A stretch of 64,000 bases of DNA from Gigaspora rosea (Eukaryota; Glomeromycota; Glomeromycetes; Diversisporales; Gigasporaceae). The notes under the pieces are model-generated. The model saw nothing but the letters and a program-made list of their open reading frames with translations. It was not told the DNA's origin and ran no database searches. The stretch is from positions 41,391-105,390 of the forward strand of contig QKWP01000867.1 in assembly GCA_003550325.1 (NCBI GenBank). Direction: 5' to 3'. The translations under genes were made by a program, and so were the position numbers. Positions 48,169 through 60,406 of this stretch are shown one piece after another; positions within the stretch are counted from its first letter, which is position 1; every line of letters begins with the position of its first letter.

Positions 48169-48318
48169 TTTGTAGAGCTATATTAGCTATATATGTATAC
48201 CAAATATCTTTTCAAAATCTTATTACGATAAAGAGTTAATGCATTTCAAATTGCATCAACTCTTTATAGATTTTAAAAGATATTTGGTATACATATATGG
48301 TTAATATAGCTCTACAAA
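48169..48318. repeat. 150-bp near-perfect hairpin
   Basis: The left arm TTTGTAGAGCTATATTA... pairs with the right arm ending ...TAATATAGCTCTACAAA; arms are about 70 bp with a few mismatches. The loop region pairs again (gagttaatgca / tgcatcaactc). Probably a MITE; as RNA it would be a long double-stranded stem. Confidence 0.85.
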
Positions 48319-49104
48319 GTTATTACTGTTAGCCCTTTTCAAACTAGTAATAGCAAATAACCTAAAATGTACCAAATGACTCAAATAACTAATAACTGGT
48401 CATTGGATCATTTCAAGAATGAAATAACCTATTGGGTTATTTGAATTTTATTGGTAGAAATAACAATTAATTAAAACTTAATTAAATTATAAAATTTGAA
48501 GCCAACAATAATTCAAAATATTAAATTTTAATACTCATACTAAGATCTAATCAATTAATAATTTTTAAAGTCCATTTACTCCAGTTCTTGAACGTAATAT
48601 TTACCTTTAAACAAAAGCCAGGTTGTACTGTGCTAAATTACCATAATTGATTTCAGAAACTCTATAATTACATAGCATCATTAAGAATTTTAAACATCAA
48701 TTCTAATTCCATGAACTCATATTAGAGCTTCACAACATAGTCTAGAGCTCAATTCAGCTCTAGTTACTTAGTTCAATCTATTTATACATAAATTGAAGCT
48801 TTACCATTGTTAGAGTAGTTTAGTTGATTTTAGTTAGTCTTACTAGTATATATTTAAGATAATTAAATAGAAGGTTTATTTAGTCTCACACAACATACAA
48901 CATAATGAGATTTATGATACATATCAAAACTATATTAGGTATTGTACAAATTTATAGCAAAAAAAGATTTTTAATTAATTAAAATTAAATTAGTAAAAAC
49001 TTTTGAAATTAAATTTATATATGAAATAATATATAACATGTTGATGTACTTTTTACACTACTAAGCCCAACATGTTAACACATTTTACTTATTTGCATAG
49101 ATAA

Positions 49105-49350
49105 TACAAACTAAAAAAGAAACTTCAATTTTGTAAATAAACTAAGTGCATAAGATAAAAATTAGAGTTAGGGTCTTAAGGTTAGAGACCATAGGGTTAG
49201 AGTAATACTTATAATATATAAAATTTCATTTTTGTTATTTGCACTAAGTTTAATTTAAATATTAGTTTTGCTTTTTTTTTTTTTGCACGTGTTCAGATTC
49301 TTCATTAGGTTGATTTGGAATAGTCAAATTTTGAACTCTCAGATTGGCTA
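49105..49350 (+). repeat. Dispersed repeat family R, copy 4
   Basis: Same order of words as copies 1-3: aattttgtaaataaactaag, gagttagggtc, tataaaatttcatttttg, aatattagttttgc, gcacgtgttcagattc. The most complete uninterrupted copy on the + strand. Confidence 0.7.
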
Positions 49351-51000
49351 TTTTCTCTCTATGAGTTTGTATTATCTGCACAAATAAGTGAATGCCACAT
49401 TAATGTGCTATCTAGAATTTTATGATTCTTATTCTTTAATACATATTGTACTAATATATTAATGGGCAATTATATGTCAATCATCAAATTTACACAGATT
49501 TTAACTACCAAATTACTACTAACAACTCAAATAACCTTCAAATAACCTGGTTATTTGCAAATAACTATGGTCATTAGGTCACAAGCTATTTGCAAATAAC
49601 CCAAAATTCAAATTATCTATAATAACTGGTCATTTCAGAATTATTTGAAATTATTTAAAATTTTTGAATTGACCAGGTTATTACTATTGCTATTCCAAAC
49701 TGATTCTGCTATAACTGATATCCTGCCATAATCAGTTAACAATTGATCCACTAGGTCTGTTCTTTAATTCATACCTGATATCCTGCTATTTCTGATATCT
49801 GGTAATCAAATATATATGTTTTCAATTTGGGAATAAGGGCTTTTATTGCAATTGGCTAATTTTTAAAGATCATTTTGTGATTTTGCAAAACAATCACAAG
49901 ACAATATTTTATATGAAACTAATTACAGAATAACTAAATATTTAATACTATATAATATTAATTGTATTAATAAATATGTTACTACAAAATTTAATAACTT
50001 AAAGCCTAAGCTCATAATCCAGATACAATAGAAACATATAATACCAGATCTTATTTAAAAAGATGCTATTATCTTATAGTTTACCAAATTACTTTAATAG
50101 TGTATAAAATAAAGCTTGAACTTTTGAATTTTTTTTGTCTTACCTTTGCCAAATTCATATTAGTGGTACTAAATTTATTTTGTAATAGCAAATTGTTGCT
50201 TTAACACAATGAGATGATCTTCAAAATCAACCAATTACAATATCTAATTATTATATTTTCAAATCTGAAACTCTCTCAAAATTAATACAAACCTATTTAC
50301 TGCACTTACTAGTTTTGGGAGAACTAATAGTAGCTTGGGAATAGTTAAATATACAGGGAGATAACTCAATATTACACAAGTAGATAATCAATCTTCAAAA
50401 CTGTCACCATATATAAATCTATAAGTAATATAATATTACCCCATGTTCAAAATGAAATACACATGTATCAGCCAATAATCAATCCAACTATGCAAAAATA
50501 ATTATTAGCAAATAATAGCATAATGCTCATGTTTATAATTATATAATTTTTTTTTGCTAGTTTATTTTTAAATTTTTTTGAAAAATAGAATCAGTGGTTT
50601 GAAATATCTCTAAACTAAGCAAAATTTTATTAGATATATAAAAAAAATATGTACACAAAAATAAAAGAAAAACTCTTTTTAAATGCTTTAAACAAAAAAA
50701 CTTGTAGCTTTTTAATTAAAAACTTCAAAAATAAAATGTAGGTTTAACTTCTATCAAAAAAACATATAAAACTAAAAAAAAGTAACCAGTGGTCCAATTT
50801 AAATAGAAAGACTTTATTTATATATATGGGGTATAAACAATTTTAACTTCGTGAATCATTTGCTTTTACATGTGTATATGTTGAAAAAAATAAAGAAAAG
50901 TGTTTTTCAATTTGAAATTTTTGTTTGTATAACCAATTTATAAGTGATAGTTCGGTCAATAATTGATCTACTTGTGTAATACAAAATTGTTTTCGTATAT

Positions 51001-51389
51001 TTAATTGCTGATCTGGATAAGATCTGCAGAATTTTTATATTTGAATTTGGGGGAATTTACACTGGATTTACTATGTTTTTATTATATGCTGAAATCTTAC
51101 AACTACCTTGTTTTACAAGGAATTTATATAGTCATCTGATCATTTTTTAGTGATATCTCAGTGTATACTAGGCCAATTTGAATGATCTAACTACCATTAG
51201 ATGCGTCTCAGTGAGCTCTACAACTTTTAATTAATTGACTTGAACTGTTAGCTTAATAAAAAAATCACTTACTATAGAGGTAGTTGTAATATTTCAGCAT
51301 ATAATAAAAGTTTATATTGTACTTATCCCCAAAATTTACTATTGTCCCAATATAGTAATTCTGCAGATCTTATCCGGATCATCAATTAA
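51001..51389. mobile_element. Long imperfect inverted repeat, TTAA ends
   Basis: Arms of about 115 bp: the left starts TTAATTGCTGATCTGGATAA, the complement of the right starts TTAATTGATGATCCGGATAA, and both continue through agatctgcagaatt to ttattatatgctgaaat and ttacaactacc. Both ends carry TTAA, which could be a piggyBac-type target duplication. No open frame inside. Confidence 0.65.
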
Positions 51390-52079
51390 CTATCCCCTAG
51401 ATAGTAGTCAGATTTTTTAAAACCTCTTAGATAAAAAGTTATAGCTATTTAAAAAATGTTATTATTAAATTATACTACTAGTGTTTAACACTACTATTAT
51501 TTTTGTTATAAGCTGCAGTATAATATAAAGATTAGATAGAATGCAATATTTTTTAAAAACTAGGTTAATGCACAGCATTGTGTGTCCAAAGTGCAATTTA
51601 CAACTAAGATCTAATTCCATTTTTTGATGTGACACAAATCAAACCAATACAATGTATCAAAAAGGCAACTATTATATATATGTGGACAGACACCAAATAC
51701 GGAAGTTATATTTTTGATATTATTATTGATACATCAAAAATGTAACTTTTGTATCACCTTATATAAACATATAAAGTCCGCTGCTATGCTCCAGACAATA
51801 AACTATAATACAAAAATTCAGTTATGAAATTACTTTTGGGCTTTAGCAGAAAAATAAACTATATTCTGCTCCATCCTAGGCCTTTACCCTAACCCTAATA
51901 TTTATAATGGGCATTATTTTATGGTGATCTGTCACATAGTGACCCTGTGATCAACTAATCAAGATCGATCATGTGCATTAATATTTTTTTTTATTAAGAT
52001 TTTTTTTATTAGGTTTTTTTTATTAAGTTTTTATTTATTATTATGATTAAGTTTTTATTTATTAATAATTTTTTTTAAA
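51390..52079. other. AT-rich intergenic
   Basis: No gene. ggcctttaccctaaccctaa near 51881-51900 is a two-unit telomere-like word. T-rich tttttattaagt repeats at 51980-52070 are low complexity. Confidence 0.4.
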
Positions 52080-52300
52080 GTAGTAGGACGAAATGACAAC
52101 AAATAAAGAAGAAAATAGGTTGAAAACAGGTCAAAAACAGCAAGAAACAAGATAAAAAAGGCAGGACAAAAATGGTCAAAACAGGTTGAAAACAAGACAA
52201 AAAAGGCGGGGTGAAAACGATCAAAAACAGGCTGAAAACAAGACAAAAAAGCAGACGAAAACAGACGAAAACAGCAAGAAACAAAACTAGAGTTAGAAAC
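52080..52300. repeat. Purine-rich degenerate minisatellite
   Basis: Words such as ggtcaaaaacag, aacaagacaaaaaaggc and gaaaacagacg repeat irregularly, and again at 52860-52970. Several frames on the complement stay open and give Phe/Leu/Cys-rich false proteins. Non-coding. Confidence 0.65.
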
Positions 52301-52389
52301 AAGAATATTTTTTCAATTCAGATATAACTAGAATTAAAAAAACAAATCTGGATTAATTTTATTTAAATCTGAATATAAATATATTTGGA

Positions 52390-52505
52390 TCAATCCAGAT
52401 ATAAATCTAAATCTGGATACAAATCTAAATCTGGATACAAATCTAAATCTGAATACAAATCTAAATCTGGATATAAATCTATATCTGTATATAAACCTAT
52501 ATCAG
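52390..52505 (+). repeat. 18-bp tandem repeat
   Basis: About six copies of AAATCTGGATACAAATCT-type units. A second, related set with attatat...ctggattatat spacing lies at 52660-52770. Because 18 is a multiple of 3, the frames read as YKSKSG repeats, but nothing else supports a gene. Confidence 0.8.
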
Positions 52506-52870
52506 ATATACGGTTAAATTGCAATGATGTAACTTCATTTATCAGAATTTCAGTTATATTTTGTACCAAACACAATCTATCTAATTTATTAGGGATTGTG
52601 CCTGATACAAAATATAAGTGAAACCCAATGGCATGTTTTCTTTTGATAGTACACATATCTGGATTATATATTATATCTGGATTATATCTTGTATCCGGAT
52701 TATATGTGGTATCTGGATTGTATATTGTATTCGGTTATATATTATATCCAGATTGTATTATATTCGGATATAGTTGGTTCAAAAAATTGAATTCAGATTT
52801 GTTTAAAAACTGGATTAATCCGGATATAAATATAAATCCGGATTTATCTACTACCTCTAAACAAAACAAA

Positions 52871-53705
52871 AAAAGCAGGTGAAAATGGACGAAAATAGCA
52901 AGAAACAAGACAAACAAAGCAGAAAAAATCAGGCGAAAACAGCAAAAAAGGCACAAAACAAAAATTGAAACGACGAACTAATATACTTATATAAAGAACC
53001 CACATAGCACAAAGAACTTACTAAAGAATCACCAAAATTGATGAGAAATTTACTGAAAAACAACAAACTTACGTAAGAACCCAAGAAGAATCTGCCAAAA
53101 ATTGACAAAAAACCCACGATAAACTTACCGAGAAATTTACCAAAAACTGATAAAATCTTACCAAAAAAAACCAGTAAAAAAATAGCGCCAAAAACGACAA
53201 TTTTGTTAAAGAACACGCTAAAAAACGATGAACAAAACTTACTGAAAGACCTACATAACCACAAAGAATCTAAAAAATGGAATACATGAAGACACACCAA
53301 AATACAAAGAACTTAAAGAAAAAAACCTACTGAACTACCAAAAAATTCACTGAAAAACGGTGAAAAACTTGCTAAAGAACAGGCAAAAAATAGCAAAAGA
53401 ACTAGGCAAAAATGACAAATTTGAAAACCCACCGAAAAGTGACAAGCAAAACTTACTGAAAGATCTACATAAACGAGAAGAATCTAAAAAACAGAATACG
53501 CGAAGACACACCAAAATACAAAAAACTTAAAGAAAAAAACTACTGAACTACCAAAAGAACAAGAAATCCACGACCCAAATATGGATTCACAACAGTTTTA
53601 AGGCTCCAACAACAGTCCCAAAGACGGTTCCAACAACAGCTCCAACAATGGCTCCAACAATGGCTCCAATGACAGCTCCAACAACGATTTCGTCAAGGCT
53701 CCAGC
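52871..53705. repeat. A-rich complex repeat block
   Basis: A block near 53233-53340 (aacttactgaaagacctac ... ctactgaactacc) is repeated at 53447-53555 with about 90% identity by eye. Between and before them are taccaaaaactg / ccgagaaattt units. At 53600-53700 follow 12-15 bp units like GGCTCCAACAATGGCTCC. No gene. Confidence 0.65.
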
Positions 53706-54371
53706 GATGATATCTAAAAAAAAAATATTAACTCTAGTAAAAAAACAAAAAATAAATAAAATTAAAAAAAAAATAACAAAAAAAAAGATCTTCTGTATGA
53801 TCGCCAATCTAAAAAATGATTGGTCGATCATATAGAGGTTGCATAGCAATGGGTTACTATTTTTTTTGCCATTAATAAAATTTAATTTTTGTTTTTATGA
53901 AAATTGTTTTAATTTATATATTACACAAATTTTCATATTACTAGCATTAAACATCACAGGTATGATATATAGTTTTTGTTAAAAAATTGAAAACTTAGTA
54001 TAATTGTTGAATATAGGCTTTTAGCACTATACAATTTTTTATTTTTTATAATTTTTAAAGCATCATTAATCTAGTACTAAGATTTAAATTCAAACTATTA
54101 AAAATAAGTTTATAAAAATATAAATATAAAGTTTTATAAAAGAGGTTTATTATTTTATTTAAACTAATATCTTTTAATTTATAAACTGTAGTAGCAAAGT
54201 TTTTTGTATCTTTGTATTTTTTTAGTTATAATTAATGTTGTTAGCCAAAATATCTATTTATTCAAATATTTTGCCAATTTTGTATTGAAATATATTTCAA
54301 TATCATATTATATTTTGCTAAAATACTAAAATTTTAATTTGACTAAATATTTAAATAAATAATATACAGTT
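53706..54371. other. AT-rich intergenic
   Basis: No gene. Contains a short inverted word pair (gatcttctgtatgatcgcc / tggtcgatcatatagagg) around 53788-53838. Otherwise low-complexity AT-rich DNA. Confidence 0.35.
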
Positions 54372-54662
54372 TAGTGTTCTGCACAGATCGGATTGGACAG
54401 ATATTTTTAAAGATCCGAATCCGATCTGAAATTTCAAATCGTGTCCAAGTATAGATTCAAATCATTGCTTATATATACGGATCTGGATCCTGACTGGATC
54501 CGAAGAACTCTTTACATATGAAGAATCGGATCTTTTCAGATCTTTTCAGGTCTTTATATGGATCCGAATCCGACAGACCGAATCCGGATCCTTGATTTTT
54601 GGGATCCAACGAGTACGGATCCGGATCGGATCTGAATCTCGGATTGGGTCTGTGGAACACTA
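54372..54662. mobile_element. 291-bp hAT-like MITE, perfect 8-bp duplication
   Basis: ATACAGTT is duplicated exactly at 54364-54371 and 54663-54670. The ends are TAGTGTTCTGCACAGA and, on the complement, TAGTGTTCCACAGA. The interior is full of ggatccgaatcc and gatcggatc words that can pair with each other, giving a strongly folded GC-richer core. No coding capacity. Confidence 0.9.
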
Positions 54663-54670
54663 ATACAGTT

Positions 54671-55168
54671 ACTTCTTTTTAATCCAAACAGGCCATTTCA
54701 AGAAATTTTGTTTGGTATAGAGAAAGTCCAGAATGTAAAATTTCTTTTTTAAACCAAATACTAATAAAAATTCAGTATATAAAGAGTTACTAATAAAAAA
54801 ATTAAATAAGCTGTTTGATGCATAATCTCTTGTATGCTGTAAATATATATTGTATAAAATAAAAAAAAATTAAAAAACCCTATTTTATACTATTTTTTTT
54901 AATTTTTGTATTTATTACCTATTGGGTCACTAATATCTGACTTGGGTAATAGTTTGGATTAAATATCTGACCTGGGTCATGGCCCAGATTAAATATCTGA
55001 TCCTGTTAGTTCACTATTATTTAATCTAGTTTATGACCTGGATTAAATATTTAACCCATCAAGTTACTATTATCTGAGTTATGACCTGGGTTAAATATCT
55101 GACCCATTGGGTCATTATTATTTTACCTGGATCAGAACACTAGTTTAATTAATTATATAGAATAAATT
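54671..55168. other. AT-rich intergenic with degenerate repeats
   Basis: No gene. From 54920 to 55130 a roughly 45-bp degenerate unit recurs (tatctgacctgggtcat, taaatatctgacc). Boundaries unclear. Confidence 0.5.
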
Positions 55169-56111
55169 GGATTCGTATTATTTCACTGACAATCACTTTA
55201 CAGACATAACACTATACCGACAACCATTTTGCCGACAAGCTTTTTTTACTGACAAATAACTCAATGACACTCGATTTGCCGACAAGCATGTTTTCACCGA
55301 CACGTTGATTTTACCGATACACACTTCACCAACAGTTAATTTTACTAACAAAATCAACTTACCCACAAATTCATTTTACTGAAAATAGAATTTACCGACA
55401 AGATTATTCTACTGACAATACAATTCACCGACAAACAATTCGCTGACAAACAATTTGCCAGATGCCTTAAGTATCACAGTTGATGCTGAAGTTATAGGGT
55501 CTCGATTTGAAACTATAAGCCCTGCTAAAATCCACATATACTCTATAAATATGAAATATATACCCAAACCCTACCCTAACCCTATAAGACAAAGACGAAA
55601 AAAAAACATCCAAAGAAAATTTTAAAATTTTATATCAAAATAGTTCATAACTTTAGCATCAGCTATGACAATAATTATTATTATCATCATTAATAAAATG
55701 TACAATTTTTATTGTCGTTATTAATAAATTGCATAATATGTAATTATTCTTAGTAGTTTATTACATTGCTGTGGTCTCATATGTCAACAAGTTGTATTGT
55801 CAGCAATTATATTGTCAGCAAATCGTATTGTCGACGAATTATATTGTTGGTAGAATAAGCTTGTCGGTATATTCTATTTTTGGTAAAATGAGCTTGTCGA
55901 TAAATTGATTTTGTCAGTAAATATAACTATCGGTAAAGTGTGTGTCGGTAAAATCAACTTGTTGGTGAAAAGGAACTTGTCAGTGAAAAGGAACTTGTCA
56001 GTAAATCAAGTGTCAGCGAATTTTGTGTCAGTAAAAAAAGCTTGTCGGTAAAATGATTGTCGGTGTAGGTTGATGTTTGTGAAGTAATTGTCGGCGATTT
56101 GATTGCCACCC
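55169..56111. mobile_element. Foldback-like element, 9-bp duplication
   Basis: GAATAAATT is duplicated exactly at 55160-55168 and 56112-56120. Each arm is a tandem array of roughly 17-25 bp units containing TTTTACCGACAAG (left, about 55180-55460) and its complement CTTGTCGGTAAAA (right, about 55785-56095), so the arms pair. The inner parts pair too (cacagttgatgctgaagtta / taactttagcatcagctatg). The terminal bases match only weakly (GGATTCG versus GGGTGGC). The architecture parallels 20036-21482. No coding capacity. Confidence 0.8.
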
Positions 56112-56319
56112 GAATAAATTATATTTGTAATACAAAATAAATTTATTTAAATAAAAAATTATATACTGATTAATTTAAGTTTGGATTCAGAATAGCAAAT
56201 TTATTATATTAATTTGATATATTCAGAGAAAATATATATAATATTTTGTTCTAAAAGTTTTAGATTGGATTATTAAGTGTTTGGTATATCATCAGCAAAT
56301 TTTATATATAGATAATATC

Positions 56320-56542
56320 GATTACTAACCGGTTAGATATATATCGATAGTAAATATCCCTGCTGATTTTTATCGATAGTGATAGTAATCGATATATATC
56401 TGATATAGATAGTAATCGATATATATCTGATAAGATAAATATCGATTAATATCTATATCAGATATATATTGATTACTATCACTATCGATAAAAATCGGCA
56501 GGGGTATTTAGTATCGATATATATCTATGATAGTTAGTAATC
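56320..56542. repeat. 223-bp imperfect palindrome
   Basis: The left half begins GATTACTAACC and the complement of the right half GATTACTAACT; both continue through gatatatatcgata, ccctgc-gatttttatcg and atagtgatagtaatc to the centre near 56431. About 90% match by eye over 105 bp. Related tatatcgat words continue at 56545-56625 and 58040-58270. Confidence 0.8.
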
Positions 56543-58460
56543 AATATATAACCAATATATTAATAGTGATTATAATAGATACATATTCATGATAGTTAAT
56601 AATCGATATATAATCAATATGAAAACAATTAATATTTTGATAATAAAAAATGAGTTTATTATACTCAATTATAATTTTAATTTTAAAATTTTTTTATTAA
56701 AAAAAAAAGAAAAAATACAAAAATACAACAAATAATAAATTTTTATTAAAAAAAAAAAAGAATACAACAAACGATAAATTCACTATGACTAAAAAAAAAA
56801 ACACAAAATAACGAGCATTCGAACTCTAACTCTAACCCGAATCCTAACGACGGCGAACCCTAACCCTAAACTAAATCCTAATGATAGCAAACCTAACCCT
56901 AATTCGAAACCTAATAACGGCTCCAACGGCGAAATCATTTCTAAAGAAGAAAAGCATCCAATAGCTCCAAAATTCTAACAACGGCTCCAACAACGAAATT
57001 GTATTTAAAAGAACTCTAGTACCTGAACCCGAATTCTAACGACAGCTCCAACGGCGAAATTGTATCTAAAAGAAAAGCATCCAATAACTCCAGTAACAAC
57101 AGCTCTAACGACAAAATCGCAACTAAAAAATGAAAACATTAGTAAATATAAAAAAACAAATTAACGGTCCAAAATAAAAATGTACTCAAAAACTGTGATT
57201 CCAATGGATTCAGTAATGCCGGTAAAATCGCACCTTAAAGAAAAAAAAAGTTAGTACCTAAATAAGAGAAAAAACAACAAAAAAAAACAAGAAACGGCCC
57301 AAAAATAAAAACTTTCTGAAAATGATGATTCTAAAAAAATGACGGTTCCAATGACTTTCCAATGGCAAAATCACGCTTGAAAGGAAAGAAATATATAAGA
57401 AAAAAAAACAAAAAAACAAAGTAGCGACCACAAGACGAAAAACTTATCTGAAAATAGCAGTTCCAATAACTCCAGTAAAGAAGGCTCCAACGGCGAAATC
57501 AGCCGGAAAAGAGAAAAGCATCAATAAATATATAAGAAAATAAAAAAAAAAGCAACCCCAAGACAAAAAAACTTAACCAAAAATGGTGCCTCCATAACTC
57601 AAGTAATGACGTCTCCAACGGTGAAACGTACAAGAAGCGACACCTAAACAACGTACTCATAACAATACAAATTCCCACCAACAACAACCAACAACAACAG
57701 AAACATACAATTTACTAATACACCAGCGACGAAACAAAATTATGATACCAACCTCAAACGACGGCTCCGGTAACGACGACAACACTATTTCCAAGTGAAG
57801 AATCTAGTCAGCAACGATTACATACAAAAAAAAAATTGTTTAGTAAAATGCGTTGAAACAAAAAATAAAAAAGCAATAATAAATAAATAAATAAAATAAA
57901 AAAAAATAAATAAAATAAAAAAAAATAACCGGAATAAAAAAAAAATAACCGGAATAAAAAAAAATAAATAAAATATAATTAATAAAAAAAGCAAAAAAAA
58001 GATCGAGAAAAAAGATCTACTTAATGATCTAACGATCTATTTTTTAAATTATTACCGATGATGTAATATAAGATATATCAGATCACAGATTTCGCGATTA
58101 ATATCCATTAATTGCTATATATCGGTTTTAATAAATACGATAAAAATTGATTAATAGACATATAGCGATTTATATTTATTTATGCTATATATCAATTATA
58201 GATATATATCGATATATAACTGGTTTATTGATATATATCGTTAATTTTTAATCGATATATATCTTATCTATATTAAAAATTTCCTGATATAATTTAGTAC
58301 TTCTGTATTTTTCACTTGTACAATAGTTGTTTTCTATATTTGGATTTCCTTTTTTTTTGGATTTTTTTATATTATTTTTATTTAATTAAAATAAATAAAA
58401 CTTTTCCTTAGTTACCGTGAAAATACTTGATCAAAGATCAACCTGTCTTTGACTCCTTTA
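56543..58460. other. A-rich degenerate repeats, no gene
   Basis: 56920-57620 repeats a loose module (ggctccaacggcgaaat, then aaaagaaaagcatcc, aactccagtaa). 57830-57990 is aataaataaa low complexity with duplicated aaccggaataaaa. The texture matches 1-950. cctaaccct words at 56850-56900 are not telomeric arrays. Confidence 0.5.
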
Positions 58461-58469
58461 ACGATTATA

Positions 58470-60406
58470 ATTTTCATGTACTAATATGCACAATCGTTAA
58501 GATTCTTAACGATCATGCACAATTGTAATTTAATTAAATTTAATGTTTTTTTTAATTATTTTATATAAAATTTTATATAAATTTTTATTAATTAATCGTT
58601 AAGATTCTTAATGATCTATTTTAGATCGTTAAGAATCTTAACGATCTATTTTAAATCATTAATGATCTAAAATAAATCATTAAGAATCTTAACGATTCTT
58701 AATGATAAATAGATCGTTAAGAATCTTAACGATTAATTAATAAAAATTTACATAAAATTTTATATAAAAAAATTAAAAAAAAACATTAAATTTAATTAAA
58801 TTATTAGTTTAACTATAATTTAATTAATTTTAATGTTTTTTTTATTTTTTTTATATAAAATTTTATATAAATTTTTATTAATTAATCGTTAAGATTCTTA
58901 ATGATCTATTTTAGATCGTTAAGAATCTTAACGATCTATTTTAAATCATTAATGATCTAAAATAAATCATTAAGAATCTTAACGATTCTTAATGATAAAT
59001 AGATCGTTAAGAATCTTAACGATTAATTAATAAAAATTTACATAAAATTTTATATAAAAAAATTAAAAAAAAAATTTAAATTTAATTAAATTATTAGTTT
59101 AACTATAATTTAATTAATTTTAATGTTTTTTTTATTTTTTTTATATAAAATTTTATATAAATTTTTATTAATTAATCGTTAAGATTCTTAATGATCTATT
59201 TTAGATTATTAAGAATCTTAACGATCTATTTTAAATCATTAATGATCTAAAATAAATCATTAAGAATCTTAACGATTCTTAATGATAAATAGATCGTTAA
59301 AAATCTTAACGATCATTAATGATCTAAAATAGATCATTAAGAATCTTAATGATTAATTAATAAAAATTTACATAAAATTTTATATAAAATAATTAAAAAA
59401 AAAATATTAAAATTAATTAAATTATAGTTAAACTAATAATTTAATTAAATTTAATGTTTTTTTTTAATTTTTTTATATAAAATTTTAAGTAAATTTTTAT
59501 TAATTAATCATTAAGATTCTTAATGATCACATTTCTGTGCACTAATATGCACAATCGTAAGATAATTAAATTTAATGTTTTTTTAATTATTTTATATAAA
59601 ATTTTATATAAATTTTTATTAATTAATCGTTAAGATTCTTAATGATCTATTTTAGATCGTTAAGAATCTTAACGATCTATTTTAAATCATTAAGGGTAGA
59701 GTTAACGTGATAGGGCAAATTAATGTAGATCATTGCTAAATTTTTTTTATATAAGATAAAATATAATAAGACATAATTTTGCTTATAATATTTATATATA
59801 TATTAAAAAAAATAAGCCACAATATATAAATATTGGATAACGTGATTATAAAAATTATATAAAAAGTTATAAATAGCTAGTAAGAAAACTATTAAAAGTC
59901 GATTACAAATTTTCGGGTGCCACACAAAATTTTGGGTGAAACATTATACAGTATGCTGATCATTTCATGATCTTATTCGTATTCTAGAACATATTTGATA
60001 TACGTATTGCTACAGTTCGTTCTAGATAAAAATATTTTTTTGTAAAATTGTTATAATTTATATGTATCATCATAAAAAAAATATATATGTGTGTGTTATA
60101 AAGATACTTGCGTGTACGGGTATACTACTGGTGTAACCTCATATAATACTGTAATATATATTATCAAAAATTTTATGCAGTAATATTTTAGAATATTCCA
60201 AGAACACAACAATGATGATCATGTGGTACCAAAAATTTAGCCACATTTTGCATATGATCAATGATACAATTTAACTCTACTCTTAATGATCTAAAATAAA
60301 TCATTAAGAATCTTAATAATTCTTAATGTTAAATAGATCATTGAGAATCTTAACGATTAATTAATAAAAATTTACATAAAATTTTATATAAAAAAATTAA
60401 AAAAAA
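58470..60406. repeat. 290-bp palindromic satellite
   Basis: Head-to-tail units with starts at about 58591, 58881 and 59171 (exact 290-bp period), then a longer variant to 59501. Each unit is built of gatcgttaagaatcttaacg words that are themselves inverted repeats, flanked by A/T arms (taaaaatttacataaaatt and its complement). The three clean copies are nearly identical. An unrelated element sits at 59694-60282. The same satellite resumes at 61826-62042 and 63716-64000 and runs off the window. Confidence 0.9.
59694..60282. mobile_element. 589-bp piggyBac-like MITE (TTAA)
   Basis: TTAA is duplicated at 59690-59693 and 60283-60286. The ends are GGGTAGAGTTAA and, on the complement, GAGTAGAGTTAA. 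The satellite consensus has atcattaatgatc at this point, which is exactly what removing the element and one TTAA leaves, so the insertion site is proven internally. The interior is AT-rich and non-coding. TTAA targeting is the piggyBac hallmark; the family call rests on that alone. Confidence 0.85.

Larger units (their letters stand above)
47641..51000. other. AT-rich intergenic, repeat remnants
   Basis: No gene. Contains the hairpin at 48169-48318 and repeat R copy 4 at 49105-49350. The words aaatagctataacttt and aagaggctttaaaa at 48115-48160 recur inverted at 51405-51455. The remainder is featureless. Confidence 0.4.

Noticed and set aside
52055-53300. Phe/Leu-rich minus-strand frames and YKSKSG-repeat frame
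   Set aside because: Translations of purine-rich and 18-bp tandem repeats; no independent coding evidence.
55560-55600. Telomeric or interstitial telomere array (also 32860, 51885, 56850, 61795)
   Set aside because: Only two or so CCCTAA-like units at each place, embedded in other repeats.
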